Notes under the pieces: generated by a model
The model's database searches: none
The model's input: the letters and a program-made list of their open reading frames with translations, nothing else
Told to the model about the DNA's origin: nothing
Made by a program: the position numbers and the translations under genes
DNA from: SIG565 sp045540055
Lineage (GTDB): Bacteria > Bacillota > Clostridia > Oscillospirales > Acutalibacteraceae
Assembly: GCA_045540055.1 (NCBI GenBank)
Contig: JAZQGO010000040.1
Span: forward strand, 1 to 12,805
Direction of reading: 5' to 3'
DNA length: 12,805 nucleotides
Shown: in pieces, positions 12,611 to 12,805 of the stretch
Numbering within the stretch: the first letter of the stretch is position 1
How the letters are laid out: each line of letters starts with the position of its first letter

Positions 12611-12805
12611 TTAACGCAGCTTAAAGAGTGCGAAAACTGGGAGGTATTAAGTTTGAAATAAACAAACAAGCAACGGCCAACTAAAAGGCATAACAACAAA
12701 GACTACCGAGAGGTAGCCGAGAAAACAGGCAGGGACTGAATGCTCACTGAAAGATTGAAGTAACGTCTCTCCAAAGATAAGTTTACAGGGTTCTTTGCCC
12801 TACTC
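12611..12805 (+). other. Leader downstream of the rightward promoter, no intact ORF
   Basis: GGGAGG (12639-12644) is eight bases before TTG at 12653, but that frame reads TTG AAA TAA. Past this stop the same frame gives a hydrophilic, protein-like string (NNKDYREVAEKTGRD, stop, MLTERLK, stop, RLSKDKFTGFFALL) up to the window end, with TAA at 12659, one TGA and another TAA. CTACC-GAGA-GGTAG (12703-12716) is a hairpin with a GNRA-type loop, and AGGG/CCCT (12787-12801) is another. It may be a decayed small gene, a regulatory leader, or the 5' part of an RNA that continues past the window. Confidence 0.45.

Noticed and set aside
12653..12805. Stop-codon reassignment or selenocysteine in the right-edge leader
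   Set aside because: Both TAA and TGA interrupt the frame, all confirmed genes use TAA as stop and TGG for Trp, and no conserved Sec context is visible; decay or a non-coding leader is simpler.
1..12805. CRISPR array, rRNA genes or an insertion-sequence transposase
   Set aside because: No regularly spaced repeats, rRNA-like sequence or transposase motifs were found on either strand.

Overview
The window looks like a chromosomal segment of a gut-type Clostridia bacterium (Oscillospiraceae/Ruminococcaceae-like). This is inferred from moderate-to-low GC, strong AGGAGG-type ribosome sites, Gram-positive style terminators and the protein families present; no species can be named from sequence alone. 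All twelve readable genes end in TAA.

Layout: (1) Positions 1-1760 are the end of an integrative element: a cut-off excisionase-like gene, a second small MerR/excisionase-type helix-turn-helix gene, and a full Tn916/phage-type tyrosine integrase. (2) Positions 1760-2480 hold its probable target: an intact tRNA-Leu(CAG) on the minus strand, flanked on both sides by inverted pairs of an 11-bp iteron (TTTCTAACRGA-like). Farther out lie two more truncated 5' pieces of tRNA-Leu and a hairpin-rich 140-bp insert, and beyond them the only strong promoter I can see for the tRNA. It reads as scar tissue from repeated integration events. (3) Positions 2482-5620 hold L-fucose isomerase (minus strand), divergent from an AraC-type regulator, with three palindromes between them. 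(4) Positions 5628-11974 are a probable six-gene operon: trmB, a lipoprotein metallophosphoesterase, a HAD phosphatase, glyA, an N-acetylhexosamine 1-kinase-like gene and nagA, ending in a strong terminator. (5) Positions 11975-12310 are a gene-free stretch packed with hairpins. (6) Positions 12310-12805 hold a small Xre-type repressor facing away from a strong plus-strand promoter. That promoter reads into a leader with a good ribosome site but an early stop and no long ORF.

Functionally, fucose isomerase, the hexosamine 1-kinase and GlcNAc-6-P deacetylase all fit use of mucin or milk-type glycans (fucose, GlcNAc/GalNAc). They lie in two separate transcription units, and the rest of each pathway is not in the window. 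No wholly new protein system is evident. The least explained parts are the tRNA-Leu attachment scar, the 12.0-12.3 kb hairpin region, and the interrupted leader at the right edge.
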